Of a DNA stretch of 64,000 nucleotides, positions 16,485 through 23,748 are shown piece after piece. Positions within the stretch are counted from its first letter, which is position 1, and the number at the start of each line of letters is the position of its first letter. Under the pieces are notes generated by a model that saw nothing but the letters and a program-made list of their open reading frames with translations, did not search any database and was not told the DNA's origin. This stretch comes from Halomonas sp. (GTDB taxonomy: Bacteria > Pseudomonadota > Gammaproteobacteria > Pseudomonadales > Halomonadaceae): positions 1 through 64,000 of the forward strand of contig NZ_JAFIFK010000088.1 of the NCBI RefSeq assembly GCF_020832045.1, written 5' to 3'. Position numbers and translations under genes: made by a program.

Positions 16485-17692
16485 GCGAGACATCACCCCC
16501 CTCTCGACTGGTCATTCTGCTGCTGGCCTTGGCGGGCTTTGCCAGCATGGCGTCGATGCGGGTCACCGACGCCATGCTGCCGGCACTGTCCGAGGCCTTC
16601 GCCCGCCCGGTGGCCGATGTGGCACAGAATATCACCCTGTTCGCCATCGCCTACGGCGTGATGCAGCTCGCCTATGGCCCGTTGGGCGACCGCCACGGCA
16701 CCCTGCGGGTAATCGGCCTGGCCACCCTAGCCTGTGCCGTGGGGGCACTGGGCTCGGCATTGGCCGAGTCGCTGCCGATGCTGCTGGTGTTTCGCACGCT
16801 GAACGGCGCCACCGCCGCGGCCATCATTCCCCTCTCCATGGCCTGGGTTGGCGATAACGTGCCCTACGAACGGCGTCAGGTCACACTCGCCCACATGCTT
16901 TCCGGCGCGGTATTGGGACTCATCTCGGGGCAGGTGGCGGGCGGCTTCCTGGCCGATACGCTGGGCTGGCAAGTGGCCTTCGCGCTGCTCACCCTGCTGT
17001 TTCTTGCCGCCGGCGGTCTGCTGTTGGTAGCGCTGCGGCGCCAGCCGGCGCTGTCGCCGCCCAAGGCCGATAAGGGCCGAACCAACTACTTCTCACGCAT
17101 ACGTGAGGTGCTGAATATTTCCCGCGCCCGACGCATCCTGGCGCTGGTATTTCTCGAGGGTATCGCCGCCTTCGGCGCTTTGGCCTTCGTCGCCAGCCAT
17201 CTCTATACCCGCCTGGATGTCTCCCTGACCCAAGCCGGGCTGATGGTGGCGCTGTTCGGCGTGGGCGGGCTGATCTTCGCCGCCCTGGCACGACCGCTGG
17301 TGGCACGCCTGGGCGAGCCGGGCCTCGCTGCGGGGGGCGGCGTGCTGATGGGGCTCGGCTTCATCGGGCTGGCGCTGGCCCCGCTGCCGGCCCTGGCTAC
17401 CGCCAGCGCCTTCGCCGCCGGGCTCGGCTTCTACATGATGCACAGCACGCTGCAGATCAACGCCACCCAGATGGCCCCCGCCATGCGCGGAACCGCCATG
17501 GCGGTGTTCGCCGGCTGCCTGTTCCTCGGCCAGTCGGTAGGGGTTAGCCTTGGCGGGCTGGTGCTGCGACTGGCCGACAGCCTATGGCTGCTGACCGCCG
17601 CCGGAGTGTGGCTGCTGGCACTGGGGCTGGTGTTTGGCTGGCTGCTGCGCCAGTGGCACGGCGACCGGGCCGCCACGGCCACGGCGTCATAG
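16481..17692 (+). CDS. MFS transporter
   Basis: A 403-residue, 12-helix major facilitator protein with the loop 2-3 motif YGPLGDRHGTLRV and a long cytoplasmic loop between helices 6 and 7 (about residues 185-210). It overlaps the preceding Bcr/CflA-type gene by four bases. Two different MFS pumps made by coupled translation could act as a pair, but no such partnership is established for these families. The substrate is unknown. It ends 8 bp from the convergent STAS-like gene. Confidence 0.87.
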   Translation: MSETSPPSRLVILLLALAGFASMASMRVTDAMLPALSEAFARPVADVAQNITLFAIAYGVMQLAYGPLGDRHGTLRVIGLATLACAVGALGSALAESLPMLLVFRTLNGATAAAIIPLSMAWVGDNVPYERRQVTLAHMLSGAVLGLISGQVAGGFLADTLGWQVAFALLTLLFLAAGGLLLVALRRQPALSPPKADKGRTNYFSRIREVLNISRARRILALVFLEGIAAFGALAFVASHLYTRLDVSLTQAGLMVALFGVGGLIFAALARPLVARLGEPGLAAGGGVLMGLGFIGLALAPLPALATASAFAAGLGFYMMHSTLQINATQMAPAMRGTAMAVFAGCLFLGQSVGVSLGGLVLRLADSLWLLTAAGVWLLALGLVFGWLLRQWHGDRAATATAS

Positions 17693-17700
17693 CCCGTCTT

Positions 17701-18081
17701 TCATAGGTTGCTGCGAAAGCCGGCGACCCAGCGCATGGCCTCTTCCAGCTCACCGCGATGGAACACACGCATCTCGACCTGGGGCAACAGCTTGTCGGCC
17801 AGCTTGGTGGTCGTTTCGATCCAGCGCTTGTCGGCGATTACCGCGGCGCGCTTGAAGCGGTGGTACTCGCCAAGCTTGCTCATGGCATAGGAGAGATCAC
17901 GCAGCAGGGCGCCGGGGGTCATATGATCGAACTCGGTCATATCGGCCAGCACGCCGATGCGTTCACTGTACGAGAGCTTTTCCTCGATCGCTGGGATCAG
18001 CACATCGTAGTCCTCGCGGCGCAGCGTGCCCGATATGCGAAACGCCGCGACGTACTCCGGGGCAGGCAGTGTCTCGATCAT
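17701..18081 (-). CDS. SpoIIAA/STAS-like protein
   Basis: A 126-residue soluble protein of the SpoIIAA-like (DUF3478) group. It shows an N-terminal beta segment, an IGVLADMTEFDHMTPGALLRD stretch typical of the fold, and a KRAAVIADKRWIETTTKL region. Related proteins are small STAS-type domains of unclear function, sometimes linked to stress or membrane association. A very strong AAGGAGGAG ribosome-binding site precedes the ATG. It stands alone between the MFS pair and the DUF1127 gene; no partner kinase or phosphatase is next to it. Confidence 0.75.
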   Translation of the reverse strand: MIETLPAPEYVAAFRISGTLRREDYDVLIPAIEEKLSYSERIGVLADMTEFDHMTPGALLRDLSYAMSKLGEYHRFKRAAVIADKRWIETTTKLADKLLPQVEMRVFHRGELEEAMRWVAGFRSNL

Positions 18082-18161
18082 GGCTGGCTCCTCCTTGGCT
18101 GCCGGACTCAGGTCTTGACTCTAGGATAGACCCCACTGGCTGCGGTTCCCTCCTGTCGGCA

Positions 18162-18326
18162 CTACCTCCAGAACGGCTTACGCACCTCCCGCTCGGCGGC
18201 ACCCCGGTCGAGGCCGATGTCTTGCAGCAGGTGGTCGTCGAGTTGGCCCAACTGACGCCGCGAACGGTAGCGTTGATGCTGGCTTCTGAGCCGCATGCCA
18301 AGGCGGGAAAGATAAGCGAGAATCAT
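18162..18326 (-). CDS. DUF1127 small protein
   Basis: A 54-residue basic protein with the DUF1127 (YjiS-like) core RRQLGQLDDHLLQDIGLDRGAAEREVRKPFW. The start used follows an AGGAGA site; an upstream extension lacks one. In other proteobacteria, small Arg-rich DUF1127 proteins bind RNA and affect phosphate, carbon or stress responses. The gene faces the MocR regulator across about 170 bp of AT-rich sequence that must hold both promoters. Confidence 0.8.
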   Translation of the reverse strand: MILAYLSRLGMRLRSQHQRYRSRRQLGQLDDHLLQDIGLDRGAAEREVRKPFWR

Positions 18327-18493
18327 GCTGGCATCTCCTGTCGGTGGGTTCTGACAGGCTATGGCCGCATACGAGATCATTACAGATTCAGAAGAAAAAT
18401 AGTTTTTCAATACAGACGGTACTATGCTTACACTGTATCGTCCCTTCCCTCACCACCTGTACCGCAGAGCGGGAGCAGCTGAGCCAATCTGTC

Positions 18494-19924
18494 ATGAAAC
18501 GTTACGAACAAGTAGCCCAGACCCTGACTCAGCGTATCGAGCAGGGCCAGTACCGTGTCGGCGATCGACTACCCTCAGTGCGTGTGCTCTGCAGCGAACT
18601 GGGTATGAGCATTTCGACGGCGCAGGAGGCCTACAGACGCCTCGAGGAAGCCGGCCTGGCGGAGGCGCGCCCCCGTTCGGGTTATTACGTACTGCCCCGT
18701 CCGACCCCAAGCCTGCTGCCGAAGGTATCCCGCCCCGCCCAGCGCCCGCTCGACGTTTCTCAATGGGACCAAGTGCTTGAGCTGGTGGCGCGCTCCCCCG
18801 AGGAGGATCGCCTGCTGATGCTGGGGCGCGGAATCCCCGATCTTGCCGCCGCCAGCCTGCGCCCCCTGCAGCGCCAGCTGGCCACCCTGCATCGCCACGT
18901 GGCGGCCCACGGTCTCAACTACGACAGCCTGCAGGGCAGCCTTGCACTGCGCCGCCAGGTCGTGCGGCTGGCCACCAAGTCGGGCTGCCTGCTGCACCCG
19001 GATGACGTGCTGATCACCACCGGCTGCCAGGAGGCGCTTTCTCTCGCCCTGCGCATCCTGACCGAACCGGGCGACGTGGTGGCGGTGGACTCGCCGAGCT
19101 TCTACGGCACCATGCAGATTCTCAAGGCCCAGAAGCTCAAGGCGCTGGAGATTCCCACCGACCCGCGCACCGGCATCAGCCTGGAAGCGCTGGAGATGGC
19201 GTTGGAACAATGGCCGATCAAGGCCATCCAGATCACACCCACCTGCAACAACCCACTCGGTTACACCATGCCCGAGGCGCGCAAGCGAGCGCTGGTCGCC
19301 CTGGCTCAGCGCTTCGACGTGGCGATCGTCGAGGATGACATCTACGGCGATCTCTCCTTCGAGACACCCAGACCGCGCACCCTCAAGAGCTTCGACGACG
19401 ATGGCCGGGTACTGCTGTGCAGCGCCTTCTCCAAGACCCTGGTGCCGGGGCTGCGAGTCGGCTGGATGGCACCAGGTCGATACCGCGACCAGGCCCTGCA
19501 CATGAAGTACGTCTCGACCGGCGCCTCGGCCACGCTGCCGCAGCTCGCCGTGGCGGAGTTCGTCCAGCACGGCCACTACGAGCGTCACCTGCGCGAGATG
19601 GTGCGCCAGTACCGCCGACATCGCGACGTCATGATCGACTGGGTCACGCGCTACTTCCCGGCAGGCACCGGGGTCAGTTATCCGCAAGGTGGGTTTCTGC
19701 TGTGGCTGGAACTGCCGGGCACCATCGACTGCGTGCGCCTCAAGGAGTTCCTGGCACACGAGGGCCTGCACATCACACCAGGATCGCTGTTCTCGGCCTC
19801 GGGTAAATATCGCCACTGCCTGCGCCTGAACTACGCCATGGCTCTGACACCCACCGTTGAAGCCGGCGTCCGACGTGTCGGCGAGGCGGTAACAGAACTG
19901 TTGTGTCAGGAACTTCCGGCCTGA
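18494..19924 (+). CDS. MocR/PdxR-type GntR regulator with aminotransferase domain
   Basis: A 476-residue fusion regulator. Residues 1-70 are a GntR winged HTH (GDRLPSVRVLCSELGMSISTAQEAYRRLE) and about 100-470 a fold-type I aminotransferase domain. The PLP lysine is in CSAFSKTLVPGLRVGW, with TPTCNNPLGYTM and VEDDIYGDL as further PLP contacts. MocR proteins sense PLP or amino-acid derivatives and switch nearby genes. The chosen ATG puts the HTH at the N-terminus as usual; the longer frame adds unrelated residues. The 3' end overlaps the convergent DUF6455-like gene by 19 bp. The likely target is its own or the divergent DUF1127 promoter, but this is not shown. Confidence 0.9.
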   Translation: MKRYEQVAQTLTQRIEQGQYRVGDRLPSVRVLCSELGMSISTAQEAYRRLEEAGLAEARPRSGYYVLPRPTPSLLPKVSRPAQRPLDVSQWDQVLELVARSPEEDRLLMLGRGIPDLAAASLRPLQRQLATLHRHVAAHGLNYDSLQGSLALRRQVVRLATKSGCLLHPDDVLITTGCQEALSLALRILTEPGDVVAVDSPSFYGTMQILKAQKLKALEIPTDPRTGISLEALEMALEQWPIKAIQITPTCNNPLGYTMPEARKRALVALAQRFDVAIVEDDIYGDLSFETPRPRTLKSFDDDGRVLLCSAFSKTLVPGLRVGWMAPGRYRDQALHMKYVSTGASATLPQLAVAEFVQHGHYERHLREMVRQYRRHRDVMIDWVTRYFPAGTGVSYPQGGFLLWLELPGTIDCVRLKEFLAHEGLHITPGSLFSASGKYRHCLRLNYAMALTPTVEAGVRRVGEAVTELLCQELPA

Positions 19925-20376
19925 GGCGCTTCACTGTCGAGCGACCGGCTCGCCCCGCTTTCGAGCGCCTCGGTGTTGGGACAGAATTCCCGACACTCCT
20001 CCCGCGGGGCATCGTGGCGCAGCGCCAGCCAGCAGGTCGCGATCTTGGGGCAGGCACTGCAAACGGTACGCAGGGAATGGATGGCCGGGTCGCGGCTGCA
20101 GGCGGCCGAATCGATGCCGAAGCGTCGCATCATCACGGGTAGCAGGGAACTGGCGGAAGAAAAATCCGCCAGTTCCCGACTGGCCAGGCTGCGTGCAATG
20201 GCCTGCTCCAGCGAAGGGCTCATGGGATGAGCCAAGTCATGTATCAGCACACTCAGTGCTTTTGGCTCGCAGCATCTGAGCTCGAGCAGGGCCCGCTCGC
20301 CTTCGAGAAAATCGTGCAGCTGCTTCTCGTCATGTGGCGGCGGGCGGGACTCTTGGGGTGGTCGAGTTTTATTCAT
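19906..20376 (-). CDS. Cys-rich DUF6455-like protein, paralogue A
   Basis: A 156-residue soluble protein. The C-terminal half holds a compact Cys motif, CSACPKIATCWLALRH, then ECREFCPN. The paralogue at 21994 has the same layout (LMPAMLQRFGI, CNACP, CW, ECRAFCPN). I relate both to the DUF6455 family, whose function is unknown; the clustered Cys could bind zinc or an Fe-S cluster. ATG was preferred to the TTG one codon upstream because AGAGGAA is better spaced. A perfect 10-bp inverted repeat lies about 80 bp upstream. It overlaps the MocR 3' end. Confidence 0.7.
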   Translation of the reverse strand: MNKTRPPQESRPPPHDEKQLHDFLEGERALLELRCCEPKALSVLIHDLAHPMSPSLEQAIARSLASRELADFSSASSLLPVMMRRFGIDSAACSRDPAIHSLRTVCSACPKIATCWLALRHDAPREECREFCPNTEALESGASRSLDSEAPQAGSS

Positions 20377-20455
20377 CAAGGCGTTCCTCTACAGCCAGTT
20401 CTTACCGTAGCGCCTCTATCACACCTCGCCTTGACCCCGCTCAATAGATGGCCAA

Positions 20456-20479
20456 TCAAGTAAGTCCTCACTTACTTGA
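20456..20479. promoter_or_regulatory. perfect inverted repeat upstream of DUF6455-A and chrA
   Basis: TCAAGTAAGT and ACTTACTTGA are separated by CCTC. With 10-bp arms and a 4-bp spacer this looks like a TetR-type operator. It lies about 80 bp from the DUF6455-A start and about 140 bp from chrA, so it could control either. No obvious regulator gene adjoins it. Confidence 0.5.
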
Positions 20480-20617
20480 GGCTTGCCGAGGGCCATCACC
20501 GTACATCGGCGATACCCACTGGGGTCGATGGCGAGCTGACGCATCAACGACGCCGTCATCTCAAGCAGTTAGGATAGGCTTGCCTTCGACTCGAGCCCTG
20601 CCCTGACTGGAGACAAC

Positions 20618-21982
20618 ATGCAGCCGCCCCTGCCGCACCACATTCCTTTTCGAGAAGCCGTTGCCGTCTGGCTGCGCATCGCCCTGCTCAGCTTCGGCGG
20701 CCCGGCCGGGCAGATCGCCGTGATGCATCGAATTCTGGTGGAAGAGAAGCGCTGGATCGGCGAGAACCGTTTTTTGCATGCGCTCAACTACTGCATGCTG
20801 CTGCCCGGGCCGGAGGCGCAGCAGCTGGCGATCTACATCGGCTGGCTGATGCATCGCACCAAGGGCGGCCTGCTGGCCGGCACGCTGTTCGTGCTGCCCG
20901 GCTTCATCAGCATTCTGGCGCTCAGCTATCTCTACGCCGCGTTGGGTAACGTCGGGGTGGTGGAAGGACTGTTCTTCGGCCTCAAGGCGGCGGTGCTGGC
21001 CATCGTGATAAACGCGGTGGTACGCATCGGCAAACGCGCCCTGCGCAACAATGTCATGCTGAGCATCGCCGCAGCCGCCTTCTTCGCGATCTTCTTCTTC
21101 GATATCGCCTTTCCCTTGATCATCCTGGGCGCGGCGCTGATCGGCTTTCTCGGTGGCAAGGCCGGCTCGCCGCTGTTCCGCGTCGGCGGCGGGCATGGTG
21201 GAAGTGAATCCGGCGGCCTGGCCGATAGCGCTTCACTGCTGGGCGCCGAGCTGCCCGACCACGCGCGGCCCAATCGCGCCTGGTCGCTGAAAGTATCGGG
21301 TATCTTCCTGACGCTGTGGCTGACCCCGGTGGCTCTGCTGCTGCTCACACTGGGCCCGGCCAACGTGTTCAGCCAGATCGCCACCTTCTTCAGTCAGATG
21401 GCGGTGGTGACCTTCGGCGGCGCCTATGCGGTGCTCAGCTACGTGGCCCAGGCGGCGGTGCAGAACTACGGTTGGCTGGCACCGGGCGAGATGCTCGACG
21501 GCCTGGGCATGGCCGAGACCACCCCCGGCCCGTTGATCCAGGTGGTACAGTTCGTCGGCTTCATGGGCGCCTTCCGCGACGCCGCGCCTCTCGACCCCTG
21601 GCTGGCTGCCACCCTGGCGGCGGTGCTCGTCACCTGGGTCACCTTCGTGCCCTGCTTCCTGTGGATTTTTCTCGGCGCACCCTATGTCGAACGCCTGCGC
21701 GACAACGCCGCGCTGAGCGGCGCCATGACAGCGATCACCGCGGCGGTGGTGGGCGTGGTGCTCAACCTGGCGGTGTGGTTCGGCCTGCACGTGGTGTTCG
21801 CCGAGGTCGGCGAGTGGCGTGGCGCGGGACTGCGCCTGCTGGTACCTGATATCGCCAGCCTGGACGTGGCAGCCCTGGCCCTATCGGTGGCGGCCCTGCT
21901 GGCGATATTCCGCTTCGGCGTGGGCATGCTCAAGGTGCTGGGCGCCTGCGCCCTGGCCGGCGTACTGTTGGCCCTGCTATAG
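20618..21982 (+). CDS. chrA: chromate transporter ChrA
   Basis: A 454-residue inner-membrane protein of the CHR family, long (two-domain) type. Each half has about five to six helices. The first domain starts with WLRIALLSFGGPAGQIAVMH, the second with the repeat FFSQMAVVTFGGAYAVLSYV; LLPGPEAQQLAIYIGW and ETTPGPLIQVVQFVGF are the matching conserved loops. ChrA exports chromate by proton coupling and gives chromate tolerance. No chrB regulator is adjacent. Instead the gene lies between two Cys-rich DUF6455-like paralogues, which is an unusual context. A GGAGA site precedes the ATG. Confidence 0.92.
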   Translation: MQPPLPHHIPFREAVAVWLRIALLSFGGPAGQIAVMHRILVEEKRWIGENRFLHALNYCMLLPGPEAQQLAIYIGWLMHRTKGGLLAGTLFVLPGFISILALSYLYAALGNVGVVEGLFFGLKAAVLAIVINAVVRIGKRALRNNVMLSIAAAAFFAIFFFDIAFPLIILGAALIGFLGGKAGSPLFRVGGGHGGSESGGLADSASLLGAELPDHARPNRAWSLKVSGIFLTLWLTPVALLLLTLGPANVFSQIATFFSQMAVVTFGGAYAVLSYVAQAAVQNYGWLAPGEMLDGLGMAETTPGPLIQVVQFVGFMGAFRDAAPLDPWLAATLAAVLVTWVTFVPCFLWIFLGAPYVERLRDNAALSGAMTAITAAVVGVVLNLAVWFGLHVVFAEVGEWRGAGLRLLVPDIASLDVAALALSVAALLAIFRFGVGMLKVLGACALAGVLLALL

Positions 21983-21993
21983 CGCACGTACCG

Positions 21994-22419
21994 TCAGGCG
22001 GTTTCGGCCAGCCGCTCGAAGGCCGCCGCATTGGGGCAGAAGGCGCGACACTCGTCGACCCCCGCCTCGCGACGCATGGCGCCCCAGCAATAGCCGGCCA
22101 CCGGGCAGGCGTTGCAGTTGCCGCGCAGGCTGGGATAGCTGACGTGGTCGGAGACGCAGGCCTGCTCGATACCGAAGCGCTGAAGCATGGCCGGCATTAG
22201 GGTATCGGCAGGTACGAAGGCGCGATAACCACTGCGGTCGAGATGTCTGGCGACCTCACGTTCGAAGGCAGGCTCCAAAGGCGTTTTCAGATCCTGAAGC
22301 ATCTCGCTGTAGACCTTGGGCGATTCCGCCTCGATCTCGCGGACAAGCCGTCGCGTGGTGGCGCGGTAGCTGCCTTCGCAAAGACGCTCCCACCATGTCG
22401 TCTTGGGTGCCTGATTCAT
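21994..22419 (-). CDS. Cys-rich DUF6455-like protein, paralogue B
   Basis: A 141-residue protein with a basic helical N-terminus and a C-terminal Cys motif: RFGIEQACVSD, then CNACPVAGYCWGAMRR and ECRAFCPNAAAFE. This parallels paralogue A at 19906, about half identical over the last 60 residues by eye. The start follows AGGGAGA; the longer frame upstream is not credible. About 75 bp upstream is the third copy of the 18-bp operator found at the aromatic operon and the VOC gene, so it may belong to that regulon. Function is unknown; metal or Fe-S binding by the Cys cluster is a reasonable guess. Confidence 0.7.
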   Translation of the reverse strand: MNQAPKTTWWERLCEGSYRATTRRLVREIEAESPKVYSEMLQDLKTPLEPAFEREVARHLDRSGYRAFVPADTLMPAMLQRFGIEQACVSDHVSYPSLRGNCNACPVAGYCWGAMRREAGVDECRAFCPNAAAFERLAETA

Positions 22420-22493
22420 GACGTTTCTCCCTTCCGGTGCGTTTTCAGCAGTATCGACTCTCTCCCCTTGGGCAGCATTGACTGAGGTCAAAA

Positions 22494-22511
22494 TAGTTGC
22501 ATTTGAAACAA
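22494..22511 (-). promoter_or_regulatory. 18-bp operator, copy 2 (DUF6455-B gene)
   Basis: Read on the minus strand, toward the DUF6455-B gene, it is TTGTTTCAAATGCAACTA. It matches the VOC operator at 16 of 18 positions and the aromatic-operon copy at 15 of 18. TATTTT, a -10-like element, overlaps its upstream edge exactly as at the VOC gene. It lies between the terminator of the binding-protein gene and the DUF6455-B start. Confidence 0.55.
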
Positions 22512-22537
22512 AATACAGGCCTGTCGTAAATGACAAC

Positions 22538-22559
22538 GAGCGCGGCAAGGGCCGCGCTC
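22538..22559 (-). terminator. hairpin after the orphan dctP gene
   Basis: GAGCGCGGC and GCCGCGCTC pair around AAGG, 24 bp past the binding-protein stop. On the minus strand the hairpin is followed by GTTGTCATTTACG, moderately T-rich but not a true T run, so termination may be partial. Confidence 0.55.
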
Positions 22560-22582
22560 GAAGAGGTAACGGAAGATAAAGA

Positions 22583-23644
22583 TCAGGCTTCGGGGTCGAT
22601 GACCTCGTCCTGCGACAGCCCCTCATCGCCCTCGGCGGCGCCGAGCTGCTCGAAGAAGTAAGCGTGAGCGGCTTCGCCATCGACACCCTTGGCACCGGCC
22701 GCTTCCTTCCACTCCCCCGGCAGAGCGGCGGCCAGCTGCTGGAAGCGTTCGATCTCCTCGGCCGGCAGCTCGATAAAGGTGTTGCCCTGTTGCTCGGCGA
22801 ATTCAATGCCGCGCACGTCGACCACATCCATCATGTAGCCGAACAGGCGCGAGAGCTTTTCGCCTGAGACGCTTTCGATCGCCTCACGGTCTTCCTCAGA
22901 AAGCGACGCCCAGGTATCGGGGTTCATCACCAGCGAGAAGCTGCCACGATAGAAGCCACCCGGCATCTGCACCGTGTAGGGCAGCACCTCGGCCAGACGG
23001 AAGCTCTTGAGGCCCTCCAGCGTCAGCATGGCGCCATCGATGACACCCTGGGTCGCCGCCTCGTAGGTGCTGGCTGGTGGGAGCGCCACGCCGGTCAGCG
23101 CCAGGGCGTTGGAGATATCACCCATCACGCCGCCGCCGATGCGCACGCGTTTGTTGCGAAGGTCGTCGAGGCTGTCGATGGATTGGTTGAGGAACATCGA
23201 ACCCGGACCATGCACGCCCACACCGATTACTTCGACGCCGCGATGCTCGCCGGCATCGGCGAAGTACTCGTTATGCGTGCGCCAATAAGCCACCGAGGCA
23301 GCTTCGGAAGAGAAGTCCTCGAAGGTGGGTAGCTCGGGCAGCTTGGTCAGCTCGAAGCGACCCGGCATCAGGCCATGGAACAGCCAAGTGACATCGGCCA
23401 CGCCGTCGGCGATCAACTCCATCTGGGCGTTGGGCGGCCCCATGTCGTGGACCACGTTGACGGTAACGCGGCCCTGGGTGGCTTCTTCCACCCAGCTCGC
23501 CCAGGTCGGCCAGACAATGGTGTTGACGCCATGGTTGGGACCCGCCCAGGTGCTGACCTGCAGTTCGGTAGCAGCAGCGCCCTGGAAGGCACCGAAAGAG
23601 AGCGCAGTTAGTGTCGTCAGTGTCGCGAGCTTGTGTATTTTCAT
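22583..23644 (-). CDS. orphan TRAP substrate-binding protein (DctP paralogue)
   Basis: A 353-residue periplasmic binding protein with a signal peptide (residues 1-25). It closely resembles the dctP product at 7558: identical GPNHGVNTIVWPTW, FEDFSSE, VHGPG, GGFYRGSF and SRLFGYMMDV, about 60% overall. The conserved NKRVRIGGG Arg should hold a carboxylate. The ATG follows GAGGAA. No DctQ or DctM is adjacent; instead it lies 104 bp downstream of the P450 gene on the same strand, probably in one operon. It may lend a second specificity to the dctQM permease at 5.7-7.5 kb, or use a distant one. A terminator-like hairpin follows. Confidence 0.9.
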   Translation of the reverse strand: MKIHKLATLTTLTALSFGAFQGAAATELQVSTWAGPNHGVNTIVWPTWASWVEEATQGRVTVNVVHDMGPPNAQMELIADGVADVTWLFHGLMPGRFELTKLPELPTFEDFSSEAASVAYWRTHNEYFADAGEHRGVEVIGVGVHGPGSMFLNQSIDSLDDLRNKRVRIGGGVMGDISNALALTGVALPPASTYEAATQGVIDGAMLTLEGLKSFRLAEVLPYTVQMPGGFYRGSFSLVMNPDTWASLSEEDREAIESVSGEKLSRLFGYMMDVVDVRGIEFAEQQGNTFIELPAEEIERFQQLAAALPGEWKEAAGAKGVDGEAAHAYFFEQLGAAEGDEGLSQDEVIDPEA

Positions 23645-23748
23645 TGTCGTTCCTCGTGAGTCCCGGTTGTCAGGGTTGGCGTAGGTCTTGTTGATTGTAA
23701 AAAAGTGAGCGTGCGATTTAACGCCGTATGGCCGAGCGCAGCCACTTT

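Noticed and set aside
18575-19816. 413-codon open frame on the minus strand inside the MocR gene
   Set aside because: It is a mirror of GC-rich third positions; the plus-strand frame has clear GntR and aminotransferase motifs, while the antisense product is His/Gln/Arg-rich with no motif or ribosome-binding site. Similar antisense frames over dctP (7426-8802) and the PLP enzyme (1795-2748) were rejected for the same reason.
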